Source of the DNA: Oasisia sp. SBJ-2009
Lineage: Eukaryota; Annelida; Polychaeta; Sabellida; Siboglinidae
Direction of reading: 5' to 3'
DNA length: 64,000 bases
Assembly (NCBI GenBank): GCA_964017155.1
Contig: OZ024857.1
Span: 18,669,935 to 18,733,934 of the forward strand
Shown: piece after piece, positions 11,020-28,929 of the stretch
Layout: the number at the start of each line of letters is the position of its first letter
Position numbering within the stretch: the first letter of the stretch is position 1
The notes under the pieces: generated by a model
The model's input: the letters and a program-made list of their open reading frames with translations, nothing else
Told to the model about the DNA's origin: nothing
The model's database searches: none
Translations under genes and position numbers: made by a program

Positions 11020-11780
11020 CATCTGTGGTTTAAGATTATATAGCCATGCGTCTCCTTTAGCAATGAATAACTTGAGACAGAGCCACCTGCCTTAGCCTCT
11101 GGCATTGCCATGATCAGTTCTATTAATGTTCCGGCCAATTAACTTTAATGCTACTCCATTAAAAAACATCCATGTTCCACAAATGAATAATTGGCAGACT
11201 GGGAAGGGCTCTGTATATGTAATAACATCAACAATGTTTTATTAATAAAACATTAATAACATGCATTTTCTTCCGAAGGGAAATATGTTACATCAATATT
11301 AGGTGCATTTTCTAATTATTATATTAATTCTATAAGCATTCATGTCATGTTACTACAGCCGTTTTAAATGTTAAATCAGATTCTGATGCCTTGATGTAGC
11401 ACTCATGTAAATTACATGGGATATTGATTGAAATAAATGTGGTCTCTGGGAGTGGCTCTTTGGTGCACTGGAAATTAATGTAGCAATTATACCATATTTC
11501 ACAGTTATTAATTAAAGTAATTTTTGTACCTTCCTTTGAAATGGCTACCTTGGTGTGTAAAATGTCTCCTGAAATCTAACATACACAAAGATCATGTGAT
11601 TGAAAATTACACTTCCATATAGTGGTAACAATGTTACAACTTGGACTAGCACAAATTGTTTGTCTCCATAATTATGCAAAAGCAATAACCAAGTTTGTGT
11701 ACAGGTACCTGGTAATTAAGGGCACACTGTCCCAGTGTTGACCTTAATACACAGGTAAGGTTCCACCATATAGAAATATA

Positions 11781-11825
<45 letters not shown>

Positions 11826-12918
11826 AACTGGGTATATGTATATTTATAATACAAACTGAATTTTTTATATATACCAGTACTTACAAACACAAGGGGATCC
11901 CTAATGTGTTTGACATGTGAGGAATTCCAAGCCTGAAGTTCACTGAATAAGTCATGTTGTTTTGACACAGAAATAATCTACAGCTGAGTAGTTGTTAATT
12001 AGCCCTTAGCGGTCATCAGTGTAAGTAATTAGCCATCTGATTATGTAACAAGGTGAAAAGACAGCAGAATGGCTTGCTAATGACCATTCGGCTGGTACCT
12101 TTCTGACCGCCATTGTCATTTATTTATTTCTGACATTTTTAGTTTTACAGGTAGTATAATCTTGGTAAAAAGAAGGAGGCTAAACTTAGTGTTTTGCATG
12201 GAATATGACCATGACCCTCCAGTATATGCTAAAATTGCCCTCTCGGGTATTCAAAATGAGTATGACATCATGAACATTTTAGGAATCGCATGAAATTATG
12301 TTTTGAAGCGTGCATTTTGTGAAAGCCGTGAAGTTTTCCATACAGCCCTAGAAAATAAGAACATTCTTTTACAGTTCTGATGTATGGCAGTATGTTTGTT
12401 TATCAGATGACGTGTAGGCAGATGTAGTTATTTGGGAAAATGTTGTGGTTCTCGGTTTTGATAGCTAGGACAGAAAATGAACAGTAACCACATGCACTGG
12501 TATCGGTAATAGAAACAGAAGTGGCCACCCTACATGCTGGAATGAACACAATTGCTTTGAACCTGGATTGGAATTTTGCTGGTATAACAGCTTTGGTTGT
12601 GTACCAGAAGTATTTTCCCTTAGGCTTCCATTGGAAATTACAGATTCCACAGATGCAAGCAAACAGATGTCGACAAACTGTTGGAAATACCAACTACCGT
12701 GTGACACGTGGTGTACAGGGTAAAACTGTATGTTTTATGACAAGTTACGTAAGTTTTGTGAATGCCAACATGTTAAGCATTATGTCAAGGTTTAATTGTC
12801 ACCATGAACAGCTGGTAAAATATAATGCTACAGTGGTACACTAATATATCAACTGCAATAATTCAAGAAACAAGATCCATCCAGTGAGATTTATACATCA
12901 TTTGTATGTTCAATAGTA
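11020..12918. other. AT-rich non-coding; one 22-bp palindrome and one TA run
   Basis: A perfect palindrome, AATGTTTTATT followed by AATAAAACATT, lies at 11233-11254. A (TA)n run of about 38 bp lies at 11785-11823. A 107-codon plus frame (12521-12844) and its minus-strand counterpart have no recognisable content. Nothing else is seen. Confidence 0.5.
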
Positions 12919-12920
12919 TG

Positions 12921-13100
12921 TCCATCCATCCATCCATCCATCCATCCATCCATCCATCCATCCATCCATCCATCCATCCATCCATCCATCCATCCATCCA
13001 TCCATCCATCCATCCATCCATCCATCCATCCATCCATCCATCCATCCATCCATCCATCCATCCATCCATCCATCCATCCATCCATCCATCCATCCATCCA
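12921..13100. repeat. (CCAT)n microsatellite, 45 copies
   Basis: It is 180 bp of uninterrupted tetranucleotide TCCA. Plus-strand frames read HPSIHPSI and minus-strand frames read MDGWMDGW; these are repeat artefacts. Confidence 0.98.
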
Positions 13101-14898
13101 ATGATATATAAGTCATTCAGCAAATATCCATACATAATATCCACACACATCATATTACATGTATATGGAAAAAGTTGCCAACCTCGCATTATGTCATTAT
13201 TCATCAGCACTTTTTGGAAGTATTTATTTGCTTTATAAGGACCCTTCTGGTGTTTGGCAGCATGCTTCATATCTGCACTTCACCAAGTACTGGTCCTGTA
13301 AACAGGCCAAGAACTCATCAATCTTGAATTATAAATGTGACCGCATGCAGGGACTGGATTTATTCACCAGACCTTAAATGCAGCTCTGACAGTGCCATGC
13401 CTTTGAATGGCAGGACGAAAAAGAATTAAAGTATTAAAGTGCGGCGCTGTCCCATGACCTGGAATCATCCATGGGTGGTAATCATTAGCAGGGAGTCTGC
13501 AAAATGTGTTGTACTCCATCCCAGGTTGTTGTCAGGTGTGTGGGAAACATCTAACTTCAAAGATGTTTGCATTTAGCAATGTCTACCTCCACAATAATTG
13601 TCAGTAGTGGGTGTCCACAATCTGAACATTTTGTTTACAGTTTAACTTATCGCGGACACAGCCTGTGAATTGCAAACAGTATCTTAGGCTTGGTAAGCAT
13701 GATTTGGTAGACAGTAAACCGTCAGTTTGAGGTATGGTAAATTATACAATATGGAAGTGACAGTGTCACTTTAAGGTATATCTTTAACTGATGTGTGTGG
13801 CAGGCCATTAGGCTATATAGCCCTTCCGGTTAAGGTGTGACGTGACAGGTGAAGTCTGTTGACAGGCTGCGGTGGTAATCAAAGACTTTATCTGCCTAAT
13901 ATTCCTCTCCATTACTGCAGGATGCGGGCAGTAATGATTCGGTGCGAATCGTCTATAGTGCTTCACATACGTCCTTGTTTGATACTCCACTCCCAGCGGC
14001 CGGTTTAACACAAGCTCTCCTCACAGGAAGATCAGCTCGTTTTCCACACTTTCTATCGTGTAGTTTTCATTGATATTGGGTAAAATACCTAGAGAGGAAT
14101 GTTTTTGATCCAAACCTGGATAATCCGGAAGATACACCATCCGGTATTTCCAGATTTGTTATGATTTGTTTACATCTGGAAAACACACTGGGGATCAAAG
14201 TGTACGGAAATGTCAGAAATCCCCCCCCCCCCCTAAAGATTGTCATGATTTATATCATTCTGACTGATCAGACGGCTCTTGTGGGATTTCCTGTTGGCTG
14301 TCGGTGAACGGATAAATGTGCCGCTCTCTGCACGATGTCTCTCTGATGCGACCTAACAGATGAAAGACTGGAAATGCAGTGTTTTCAGCGGTGTTAGATG
14401 CCAAGTAATTGGGCACTACGCTCATCAGTCGTGTGTTGTGAGTCGGCACTTGGCCGCTAAGGAGGTAACAACTGGCTGTTGTCTGGCATCACACAGGTAA
14501 GCAGTGTATCCCAGGTAAGCAGCCTAAATCCCAGGTAAGCAGCTGTCAGATATGGATACCCGTGGGGCACGTGGATGCTGAATAGCTGACCCTGCTCCGT
14601 CACATTTCACACGGCTCAAATTTATTATTTCTGCGTCCAGCGAGGGATGTTGAGAGGGTGTGGAATCTGTGATGTAGGTGGGTGGGTGTGTGGGCCAGTG
14701 AGTGCCACTGTATTGTAACATCGTCTGGTCAGTAGCAGGAGCCGCGGCTGTGACCAGCTTGTTGCTGTAGCTGTTGTGTGTATGTGTGTGTGTGTGTGTG
14801 GTTGTGCCGGGAGTACGGACAGAGCCTGCTGCCACGGCCAGTGCCTCAGTCATAGCAGCAGCACCACACGTGCAGTATCTCCCATCAGTGGCTGGCTG
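13101..14898. other. Upstream region of the gene, no exon identified
   Basis: Non-coding. It holds a C13 run at 14221-14233 and a short GT run at about 14775-14801. CpG density rises gently after about 13.8 kb toward the first exon. A promoter is expected nearby, but I see no TATA box or initiator that I would place. Confidence 0.4.
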
Positions 14899-14899
14899 C

Positions 14900-14946
14900 A
14901 GCACAGCACAGCACAGCACAGCACAACACAACACAGCACAACACCA
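14900..14946. repeat. (CACAG)n pentanucleotide repeat
   Basis: About nine copies of CACAG or CACAA, 150-400 bp upstream of the proposed first coding exon. They would lie in the 5' untranslated region or core promoter. Confidence 0.85.
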
Positions 14947-15136
14947 CAGCCCGGGGCTCCTCATCTCATCGTGTCTACGATGTGACTGCAGTGTGTTTCT
15001 CTTTCAGGGTCAGTGCAGCTGACTTCACAACAGAGACCCAGCGACCGCCTTTCTGGGCCTACAGAATATGTAGACGGGTCGCTGTCCTGTGGGAACCCGG
15101 GTTCACACGCAGCCACCTTCGCGGGATGTAGCCGAG

Positions 15137-15295
15137 ATGAAGTCGTCGTCAGTGTCATCTGTCATCCGTCGACGTCGTACCTGCGAAGTTTGTGTCCGGG
15201 ACATCGCTGCCACTGACAGTGCTTTCATTTACGATTCCGTCACCGGTGCGCACTGGTGCCACGTGCCAACGCCTCACCCTGGCGACTCTCACTGA
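15137..15295 (+). CDS. Upstream ORF, 52 codons, cysteine-containing
   Basis: It starts at ATG 15137 (GAGATGA context) and stops with TGA at 15293-15295, 4 bases before the ATG at 15300. The product has a basic run, RRRRTCEVCVRD, and later GAHWCHVPTPHPG, so a CxxC plus a distant HxCH could bind metal, though no family is recognised. The frame can be extended upstream to an ATG at 15089. It lies in the presumed 5' untranslated region of the main gene, in a different frame (+1 relative to it). It could be a regulatory uORF, a separate small protein, or chance in CpG-rich DNA. Confidence 0.3.
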   Translation: MKSSSVSSVIRRRRTCEVCVRDIAATDSAFIYDSVTGAHWCHVPTPHPGDSH

Positions 15296-15299
15296 CCCC

Positions 15300-15453
15300 A
15301 TGCACCACGTCGTACAGTCGCCGTCGGCCGACTGTGGCATGGCCACGGATATGACGGGCGGCCGGGAATATTCGTACTCGCATCTTGCGCACCCCAAGTA
15401 TCAGGAGACGCTACGGACGCACAATTTTGCGACCCTGAAACTTGTTCAGACAG
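15300..15453 (+). CDS. First coding exon of an unrecognised protein (partial gene)
   Basis: From ATG 15300 the frame runs 51 codons plus one base to the donor CAG/GTAGGT at 15453/15454, so it leaves in phase 1. It ends with YQETLRTHNFATLKLVQT. Two later in-frame ATGs exist: 15339, in the better context GGCATGG, and 15351. The frame is also open upstream to an ATG at 15192, so the true start is uncertain. Support comes from CpG-rich and GC-rich third positions, a consensus donor, and exact phase agreement with the exon at 61413. Read through, the junction gives LVQT-V-AEFAENVSVV, one continuous helix-forming segment. The N-terminal 30 residues look disordered. No family is assigned. Confidence 0.6.
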
Positions 15454-15736
15454 GTAGGTGTCCAACGCCTCGCAACGTGTTGCTTAGGTGGTTGTCATTT
15501 GCAGGGCTCGTGCTGTGTTTATTTGACTGAGTGTGAGTAATCTGGTGTCGCGAGAGGCACGGAGTGTTTCCACGGGAAATGCCCTATTACAGTAAATGGA
15601 GCCATCACACCATGCAATCTGTGGCAGTCGCCATCTCGCATCGCTTAGAAATCACTAATGAAATTGATCATCAACAAATTCGCAGACAGAAATTGACTGT
15701 GCATAGAGAGTTGTACACTGTTGCTCTTGTTGCTTC

Positions 15737-16016
15737 TGACTACTCCTGACTACTCCTGACTACTCCTGACTACTCCTGACTACTCCTGACTACTCCTGAC
15801 TACTCCTGACTACTGCTGACTACTGCTGACTACTCCTGACTACTCCTGACTACTCCTGACTACTCCTGACTACTCCTGACTACTCCTGTCTACTCCTGAC
15901 TACTGCTGACTACTCCTGACTACTCCTGACTACTCCTGACTACTCCTGACTACTCCTGACTACTCCTGACTACTCCTGACTACTCCTGACTACTCCTGAC
16001 TACTCCTGACTACTCC
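15737..16016. repeat. 10-bp minisatellite (TACTCCTGAC)n, 28 copies
   Basis: Exactly 280 bp in register, nearly identical. A few units read TACTGCTGAC and one reads TACTCCTGTC. It begins 284 bp after the exon 1 donor, in the presumed first intron. Every unit holds TGACTACTCC, so the array is rich in CTGAC, which resembles the branch-site consensus CTRAY. That is noted only as a coincidence of sequence. Confidence 0.97.
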
Positions 16017-16017
16017 T

Positions 16018-17300
16018 TCCACACGGGCCTGAGTTTCTGGCAACTAATGCTGTTTTCAAACCCATCTGTGTGTCTATGGGTTTCCCTCTCTGAAAGGTTT
16101 ATTATATCCAAGATACCTAGAATTGGGCTCAAGTAACCAACGTGTTAAGTGCATCCAGGTGTTATTATGGTATTGACGATAAGTGTGGTTGAATATCCAT
16201 GAACTAATGTTACTGTTTAATTAGTAGATACTAGCAGTTTTGTTCTTGTACTTAGCAGAGATAGAACTGTACACATCCTAGTACGTTTTTATGATCAGTA
16301 ACAACCACAGCAAGAAACCATCTCAGAATTGTGTATTGCCAATGTGACAAGTTGACAACACATGACCAGATATGTGCATTAATCTTCTATAGATTAATGT
16401 GTTGATCAGGCCTTAAAAATGCAGATTTAAAAACCAGGCTGTCACAGGCAGAAGAGCATTTTTACAGTGATCTAGTGAAGCATTCCATTTCTTGCATCAC
16501 CCTCATTCATTACCTTCCAGTCTCTCTGTCTACCCAGAAAAATTATGTGACACAATTCACAAAGTAAGAATTTATACAGAGCTCTGCTAAATGTAGCCAA
16601 TGGGCAATGCATGTCACATAATTTTAATAACAGAACAGAATAAACCAGAACCACTTAATTACACCAAGACAGTGTTCCATAAATATCCTACTTGACTTTT
16701 CATCAAGTTCTGTGAAAGGTTCCTTTCGACCTATAAACCTTCAAATCCACCGCCCTGGATGTGGCCAGGGATTAATGGCCCCTGGATGAAGACTTACACC
16801 AGTGACCCTGTTAATCTCTGGGGGCTGGCGGCTTAGTCCACAGGTGATGATGTGCATTTTGTGAGGAGAATCTTTCACACCTGAATGACCTTGACCTGAA
16901 TAACATTCATCACAGGTGTGAAAAATGATCTGTCAGGGGTCAATATGCCTGCAGTCATGAGTTCGTGCATGAGAATGTGTGGACGTAAGCCCAATAAGAG
17001 TGCACGTTAGCTGATGTTTTTCCCAAACACTTTACTTGAATATAACCCTGATGAAAATACAACGATTCTTTTTAGTGTTTTGCAGAGATCTTATTTTATT
17101 TAATGTTTCTTTGTCTGTGTAAAAACATTGTTCAGAGCCAAAGATATTTCAGTTGGTTTATTTTTTTTTCATTTCATCATGCTGAGGAATGTATACAAGT
17201 TATGAAAAACTACACTTTTTATGATTTTATGTAGTCTCATGTTTGATAATTTTGCATGCTGTTCATGCACAGAAGATTAACACAGATACTAATATCATGT
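16018..17300. other. Presumed intron, nothing recognised
   Basis: AT-rich unique sequence. A GCC..GGC imperfect hairpin lies at about 16750-16790. No exon, transposon relic or tandem repeat is recognised. Confidence 0.4.
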
Positions 17301-22849
<5,549 letters not shown>

Positions 22850-22870
22850 TATTATATTATAATTATATAT

Positions 22871-22914
<44 letters not shown>

Positions 22915-22935
22915 TGTATATATATATAATATATG
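22850..22935. repeat. AT-dinucleotide-rich low-complexity run
   Basis: It consists of imperfect TATAT runs with a central pure TA segment and ACACAC. Confidence 0.85.
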
Positions 22936-23319
22936 GAAAGGTTTAAACACATAAGTAATGCAAACATATTCAGTAAAATGTTGTGCCTCTAATGCATTAG
23001 CTGCTAGATTTATTGCATAGACTGTTTTTATTAAATATTATTTTTTATGGAAATATCTGCTAACAGGTGGCAGCATTGTTCCCAGATGCTCTCGTCCAAA
23101 TGCTCTCGCCCACTTGCCTCTCTCTTTCAATCACTTTCTTGGACTTTCAACTGTCAACCAGCGACCATCATTGTGATGCTGATTATCGAGACGACGATAA
23201 AGTGAGGCATAAACGTCTGCACTTGGAAATATAAAACATTCTCAGCACAGGTTCATTAAGACTGATTTGGTGCACTTGTTTGACCAGATCACTCTTACAT
23301 GGGTGTTGACAGGGAGTCT

Positions 23320-23620
23320 GGTCAGCGGTAGACCGAGCGGTGGTCTCCAACAGATCCGACGGAGAAGAAACCGCCGTGTGGGCCGGGGGCTAGCGGTAGG
23401 ACACCTCTACCAGGACTTGTCTGTGCACATTTCTATAAATGATTCATCGTCTGTAGATTGATTCCCTGCTGCTGTTGCTTCGATAGACCCTTCCTCACTC
23501 CACCACATGGGTCTGTAAAATGCTTTTAAAGGATTCGTCGAGCTCGTTCTGCGTTCACGCGCACACGCTTAAGTGTAATCAGACGGACGCACGTACAGCT
23601 GAGCATTATTGAAGACTGCT
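23320..23620. promoter_or_regulatory. CpG-rich patch in the presumed intron
   Basis: CpG density rises locally (GACCGAGCGG, CGACGG, ACCGCCGTG, CTAGCGG, then GTCGAGCTCG and GCGCACACGC). A 64-codon plus frame here has an arginine-rich stretch but no family resemblance. It could be an alternative promoter, an enhancer or an older insertion. Confidence 0.25.
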
Positions 23621-26110
23621 ATTTGCGAATGGCTTCGATATATACAATTTTACCTCTCCTGTGGGAATGTCGTGCTGGCTCGACAGACGGCACCTGTCAA
23701 CTGTCATTGTAGCACCTAATGACCTTAAGTTAAGCCAGGCTGCTGTAGTAAAGACCATAAGTGTTTTATTGTGGCTTTGTTAATATCCGGGATCGTAGAC
23801 CACAGTGCAGCCCACATCGCTGTCAGCGACACCTGCTCTGGCTATATTATGCATGAATAGTGCGGTGTAGCCATTGTAAATGTCCATAGTCTTTTACCAT
23901 TTATTCTCGATGAAGGATCAAGTTTGTTTGCTTAGCTGAGTGTGATATATTTTGCCGTTGATGCGACAATCACCTGCTCAGTTGCAGCTGGTCAGAATGT
24001 ATATCATACAAGAGAAATAAAAGATAATAAAATAATTTTTTTGACAAGTTTTACACCAAGTCTGATATCTTCAATGAATGTCGTGGCATTTGAGGCACAC
24101 AAATGTTTGCTATATACATTTACAGTCATGTCTCACCTGGACCTGGTTGTTTTGCGATTGACACATTTTGTGTGGGAACCGTCTTGATACCATATATAAT
24201 ATGATAAGGTGTCTCGCTAATCTGCACATTTCATTTATCCAACCAAAAACCTTTAGAACCAAAGTGTGCAGATAAATTATTTAAACAGTGCTCTGTACAG
24301 CCTTAGCATCTAGGTTATCATTCCTTTTGCCATGTGGCATGCCACAACATTACACCACATGATTGCGACTGGCATTAACAAAGTATATTAAAAAATGGCA
24401 TGCCCTAAACTCTGGATACACTTTAGGCATGTACAATTATACCCCAGAGGGGTGGGGGGTGGGGGGGGGGGCACTGGATTCTGTGATGTTGTTTTCACCC
24501 ATTGTGGTCTTTCTGTTTTCCGTCTGCTGTCACCTTTCTGGCCAAATCCCCACGATACTCAACCTTGGCCGACTTGGTGCACGATCACCGAGCACAGGCC
24601 GTCAACTGTCACCCGCCTGGAGGGATGACATCGCAGCGTCATCCTCACTAATGCCGACTTCCGCAGAAAATAGCCAATTGGATTAATTAGCACTGTGACT
24701 TTAATAAAAAAGTTTGGTTACTGGGAATTGTTTCATAAAAACCTGTTTGGTTACTGGCAATTTGGCGATCGAATTCTCCCATTGTCGTTTCTTGGTAGTG
24801 CAAGCTGTAGCTTTGGGAAAGAAACTGCGGCACATGTTTTGCTCATGTTTAGTGCCGAATGTAATGTTGACTGGAGAACAGTAATGCCATTAAACACACA
24901 AACTGTGACTTTATATCTGGAATGTCACTGTTGGACAGAAAGTGCTATTTTTGATGCATTCAGCCCTGATGTCAAATGACATGTGACTGCTAAATGGCAC
25001 ACCAAGTGAAAATGTCTGTCTATTGTTATTCAATTTTTCAGGGAATTAGACTGTTAACTGAAAAAAATAGTAACAATGTCACCATTTTACTATGAATCAA
25101 AACAGATCATTAAAATATACGCTTTGATATCAGTTAGCACCAAAGCTAGCTTTTTCCTAAAAACATTTCTTGTGTGGATATTAATTAGCCATATTGGGAA
25201 ATCAACAATTCATACTGAGTATTCCATGTCTTTTTTGTTGTGATTTGTGATGTGTTTTCAGCGGATATTGTTCAGATTTGTTTGTGCTTTGAATCATCAT
25301 AAATAAAGTCTTATTTGAGAGCTTGGCCTTAATAGACAGGTAGATGTGACAGAAAGCAAGGCTAATACTAAAATAGTTGAAATATGAACTCCAAAATGGT
25401 GGGAGGTGGACCCTAAACATTGTGGGAGATGGACCCCAAAATCATGGTATATTGATAGCTCAAGGCAATAAGGACAAGTCAGGAAGGTTATCAATCTGTG
25501 ACATATCCCTACTTAATATACGATATACATAAATAACAAACCTTAACTATCTGTAAGGTTCGCGTGTCATGTGGAGTTAATTCTCTGCATGGCAATCTTT
25601 AGGTAAGTCTTAATTTTGAATTGTTAGCAAGATCCAGTTCAGGTAATAGCATCATTTCGGGATGTGTAGAAGTGACTGAATGACTGATGTGATTGCAATA
25701 CCAGCAGGTCCAGTGGACGTGAACATTGGCACTGATTTACTTAGTTCATGTCTGTGTAGGAGGCTCCATCAGCAAACACATACACAGCACATAGTAAGGT
25801 AGAAGCCTTTTAGCGTTTCGTGTGAAAGACACTTTTTCAAACTTCTTTCCGATATGTCAGTTGTCTAGCAAGCCAAAGCAAATCGAAAGGAACTGGGAGC
25901 TGTTTCACTAAGATAAAGAGCTCTTGAAGAAAATTCATCTTTACACAAAATCCATTGTTAAATTAGAAGAATTGTTTGAAAATTAAAAATTCCATTGCCA
26001 TATTATCAAGGACACAATTTCTATGACACAACATGACATATGGTGATGACAGTTTTCTGGTATTAAAGATCACTGTTAAGGATCAAAATTTATTTTATGT
26101 TCAAAATCGC
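23621..26110. other. Presumed intron; poly-G run and a small local duplication
   Basis: A G-rich run lies at 24448-24471. At 25398-25440 the unit GGGAGGTGGACCC then TAAACATTG is repeated as GGGAGATGGACCCC. No exon is recognised. Confidence 0.4.
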
Positions 26111-26139
26111 GCTCAAGAGCTTTTAACTGCATCAGTGAA

Positions 26140-26235
26140 GTGGTACCCTGGTTGTGCAGTTGGCTGAGAGTAACCCAACAGTTCACGAGAGATTGGATGG
26201 CTGTGCCAGGGTTCGAACACCACGTCTATGTTTTT
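26140..26235 (+). mobile_element. tRNA-like SINE head
   Basis: A box A-like segment, CAGTTGGCTGAGAGTA, at 26157 is followed about 48 bases later by a near-consensus box B, GGGTTCGAACACC, at about 26209. The spacing and order are those of a RNA-polymerase-III internal promoter. No matching 3' body copy was found elsewhere in the window, so the family is separate from SINE 1 and 2 or is highly diverged. It is not an intact tRNA, since acceptor-stem pairing is absent. Confidence 0.45.
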
Positions 26236-27324
26236 GTTGGGCTGTGTATGCTGCAGCACTTCCAGTCTGTTAGACCTGTACGGCTGACAGTAAAGGACTG
26301 CTCTCACAGAAGTGCTACATGGTTACAAGCAGTCACTTTGAATGATGTGAGACGTCTGTGATAGCCTCAAGCAGTAGAATGTTTTTGATTGTCAGTTGTG
26401 CTGTTTTAAATGTATGGTTGTGTGGGTGCATGGTAATGTGGTTACCAAGTGCAGGGGTGTCACACATGATATGTGTGTTGTGTACAGAACAAACTGGATA
26501 ATGTTTGCACACACAGAAGAAGCTCTTCCGAAGAAGTCATATTTGTTGTTTATTATTATGATGTTTTTGTAAATGCAAGTTACGTAAAACATACCCTGAC
26601 TGATCAAAGGATGACTCTGGTAATGCAGATCATTCACACAAAAAACATGTATAACACCGAACAATCGATGTACATCTGTCTGGCAACTCGTACTAACCTG
26701 TAAACTGGTAAATTAGAACCCTTCACGAATGAGGCGTTGTGAAGAAAATAATGATGCCACTGTTCTTCTGATGGCTTGTAGACTAATTCTCGACAACTTA
26801 CATGGACGCATGCCTGTGGTAGCATGGCACAAACACATGCTCACATACACACATTGATCATAGTTACATTTTTGTGACCATATAAGAACTACATGTGGCT
26901 GAATGCTCATGAGAATCTTTTGCTCCCGCTCATACTTCATACTTGACTACTTGTGTACTGAGATATATTAGGGCTTCTGCGCCACTGTGCTTGTCATGTT
27001 TGAAAAGAACAATACATCCGTAAAGATAGATTAAAATCCAATACTGTCCTGTTAAGCATTTGTTTAGGTTTATATAATGCCTTAAAGACGCTCTATTTTA
27101 ACCAATACTTTGGCTGATGCATAAATAATTAAATGAAGAGACAATGCGTCGAAGAGAACATTACTTCTGCCTAAATGACCTTGTGTATTTTTTTTTTTTT
27201 TTAGCCTTTCTATATTTATTTATTTATAATGTTTTTATTAGTCTGTCTTTATGCACTTTTATATAATATACAGTTAATTTTGTTTTAGTTATACATTTGG
27301 GTAATTCGTTTTAAGAACATGTTA

Positions 27325-27411
27325 TCATGTACATGTAAAGCGCCCTGAATAGTTTTTAAGCTAGATTTGGCGCTATATAAGTTTATTTTATTTATTTATT
27401 TATTTATAAGC
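27325..27411 (+). mobile_element. 3' end of a non-LTR retrotransposon (LINE) with (TTTA)n tail
   Basis: GTAAAGCGCCCTG...TTTGGCGCTATATAAG is followed by TTTA repeats. This AGCGCC...GGCGCT stem, then TATATAA, then a short tandem tail, is a recurring 3' terminus of LINEs in marine invertebrates. The preceding 250 bp would be the 3' untranslated region. No reverse transcriptase is visible upstream, as expected for a 5'-truncated copy. Confidence 0.6.
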
Positions 27412-28140
27412 CAGTCGACCAGGTGTGCAGAATAAACTCATTCCGCTCCAGCTTGGCTTGGCTTCTTTCCTTCACGGTTTCCTACCAGTTGCTGTGTGTT
27501 GGTTCTTTTTGTCGTTTTGCTTTAATGGGTGGTTCTCATTACCCAGGGGTTTTAGGGCGAGGACATGTGTGCATGTATCTACCGCTTTCCCCTGGTCTTT
27601 CTATACATGGGCTTCCTTATGTGGTGCCCCGCTGGTGGCAAGAGGAATGCGCCCCTACGTCAGTTGGGGTCAGAGGCGCCTTGAGCTACTTTGTGGTTTT
27701 TCCACGTTGCATGTATATTTTGATGTTTATAACTTTATTTGTACTGTGGTGGTTTCTAGCCCACACATTTATTTTGCTTAGATAGCTAGTTGTTTAGATA
27801 ATTTCTTGTGCAATCCCACATTTATGTGTCTTAGGGGATTTGCTTTATTTATCTAAGCCAACGGCAATGCCCATCGTTTTGTTTACTTTGTCATTTCTCT
27901 TTGTTTGTGTAATTAAAGGCATTGCCATTTTCCACCCAATTTTGCTTCTATCCTTTCTCGCTATCTCGCGCTCCATAAACTGAGCAAAGCACAGCAGGCT
28001 CCCTTTACTTCTATTTAGCTTGGTGCCAGTGAGCAAAAAACTCCTTCTACTGTCATGATCTTCTGTCCTCAACACCAATAACCAGACTGAATTTCCACTT
28101 GTCAGATGTAATTTTGGCTATAACTGTATTATTGATAGGA
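27412..28140. other. Presumed intron after the LINE tail
   Basis: Two overlapping plus frames of about 118-120 codons (27423-27785) begin directly after the TTTA tail and are hydrophobic, but match no family. They may be part of an adjacent unrecognised repeat. Nothing else is seen. Confidence 0.3.
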
Positions 28141-28147
28141 CCACCAG

Positions 28148-28372
28148 GAAGTTATTGAAACCCTGTTTCTAATCATGCCAGCCAGCCATGTATAATATTC
28201 CAGTCCATTGCTAACCACAAACAAATAAATTCTGTGAAACCAAAATAGCATGGTGCATGACATTTGAGACACATGATTGCAAGGTATTGAAACAAATTTT
28301 TTATCATGACCAAACAACTATAAGATTCCATCAATTGTCAACCACAAATGAATAGATTTTTCTTGAAACATT
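28148..28372. repeat. Diverged tandem duplication, about 130-bp unit, two copies
   Basis: Both units carry, in order, ATTGAAAC, ATCATG, a block like ATTCCA.TC, and TAACCACAAA or TCAACCACAAA, and a GAAAC end. Divergence is high, so this is an old duplication. Confidence 0.6.
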
Positions 28373-28929
28373 GTAGGACAGTAACTGTTTTTTCTTGAGC
28401 AGTGTGGTATATGGGACAATACAGTACATGGTATGTACAGTACCATATTTGATATATGTTACACAGTACGCTATAGGTTTTTTTCCAAGGTGTATGTTCC
28501 CGCAATAAGCATGAAACGTGTGGTTATGTAACACTGGCGTCACACAGTGACTTGGAGAGGCATTCATTTACTGGTATCATCTGCTATCTCAGACGTGTGT
28601 TTTTCAGATGGAAGGGAAAGCCATGATGTGTTGAATATCTTGTTGTTTCATTCAGTCTTAATGAGAATTTTGTGGTTATGAAGACTCGGAATTATTGTCA
28701 GTTGGTAATGAAACATACCTTATGAAATACCGGTTTGATGGTAAAAAACTATGTAAAAGAACTGGTTCTGTGGTACATGGCACACAGCTCTAGTTGTGAA
28801 TAATTGAGATGACAAGTGCATTTATCTTTCCGTCTGATATTGTTTTCGATGCCGGATGGACGTGTTTCACAATTTGTAGTTTATCACTTCATCTGAGGCC
28901 TGCGATGAATATCCCAGCACTTCCTGGAG

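Larger units (their letters stand above)
15050..15470 (+). promoter_or_regulatory. CpG-rich block over the first exon
   Basis: CpG dinucleotides are much denser here than in the surrounding kilobases (for example TCGTCGTCAG, CCGTCGACGTCGTACC, CACCGGTGCGCAC, GTCGCCGTCGGCCG, GCGGCCGG). That pattern is typical of unmethylated promoter and first-exon DNA in invertebrates with mosaic methylation. The transcription start itself cannot be placed from sequence. Confidence 0.5.

Noticed and set aside
15737..16016. CRISPR-like regular array
   Set aside because: No spacers: units are contiguous 10-mers. None of the arrays in the window has repeat-spacer structure, and the DNA is eukaryotic.
27423..27785. 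Overlapping 118- and 120-codon hydrophobic frames after the LINE tail
   Set aside because: They overlap in two frames and match no family, and neither has a splice or promoter context. Possibly part of an unknown repeat.
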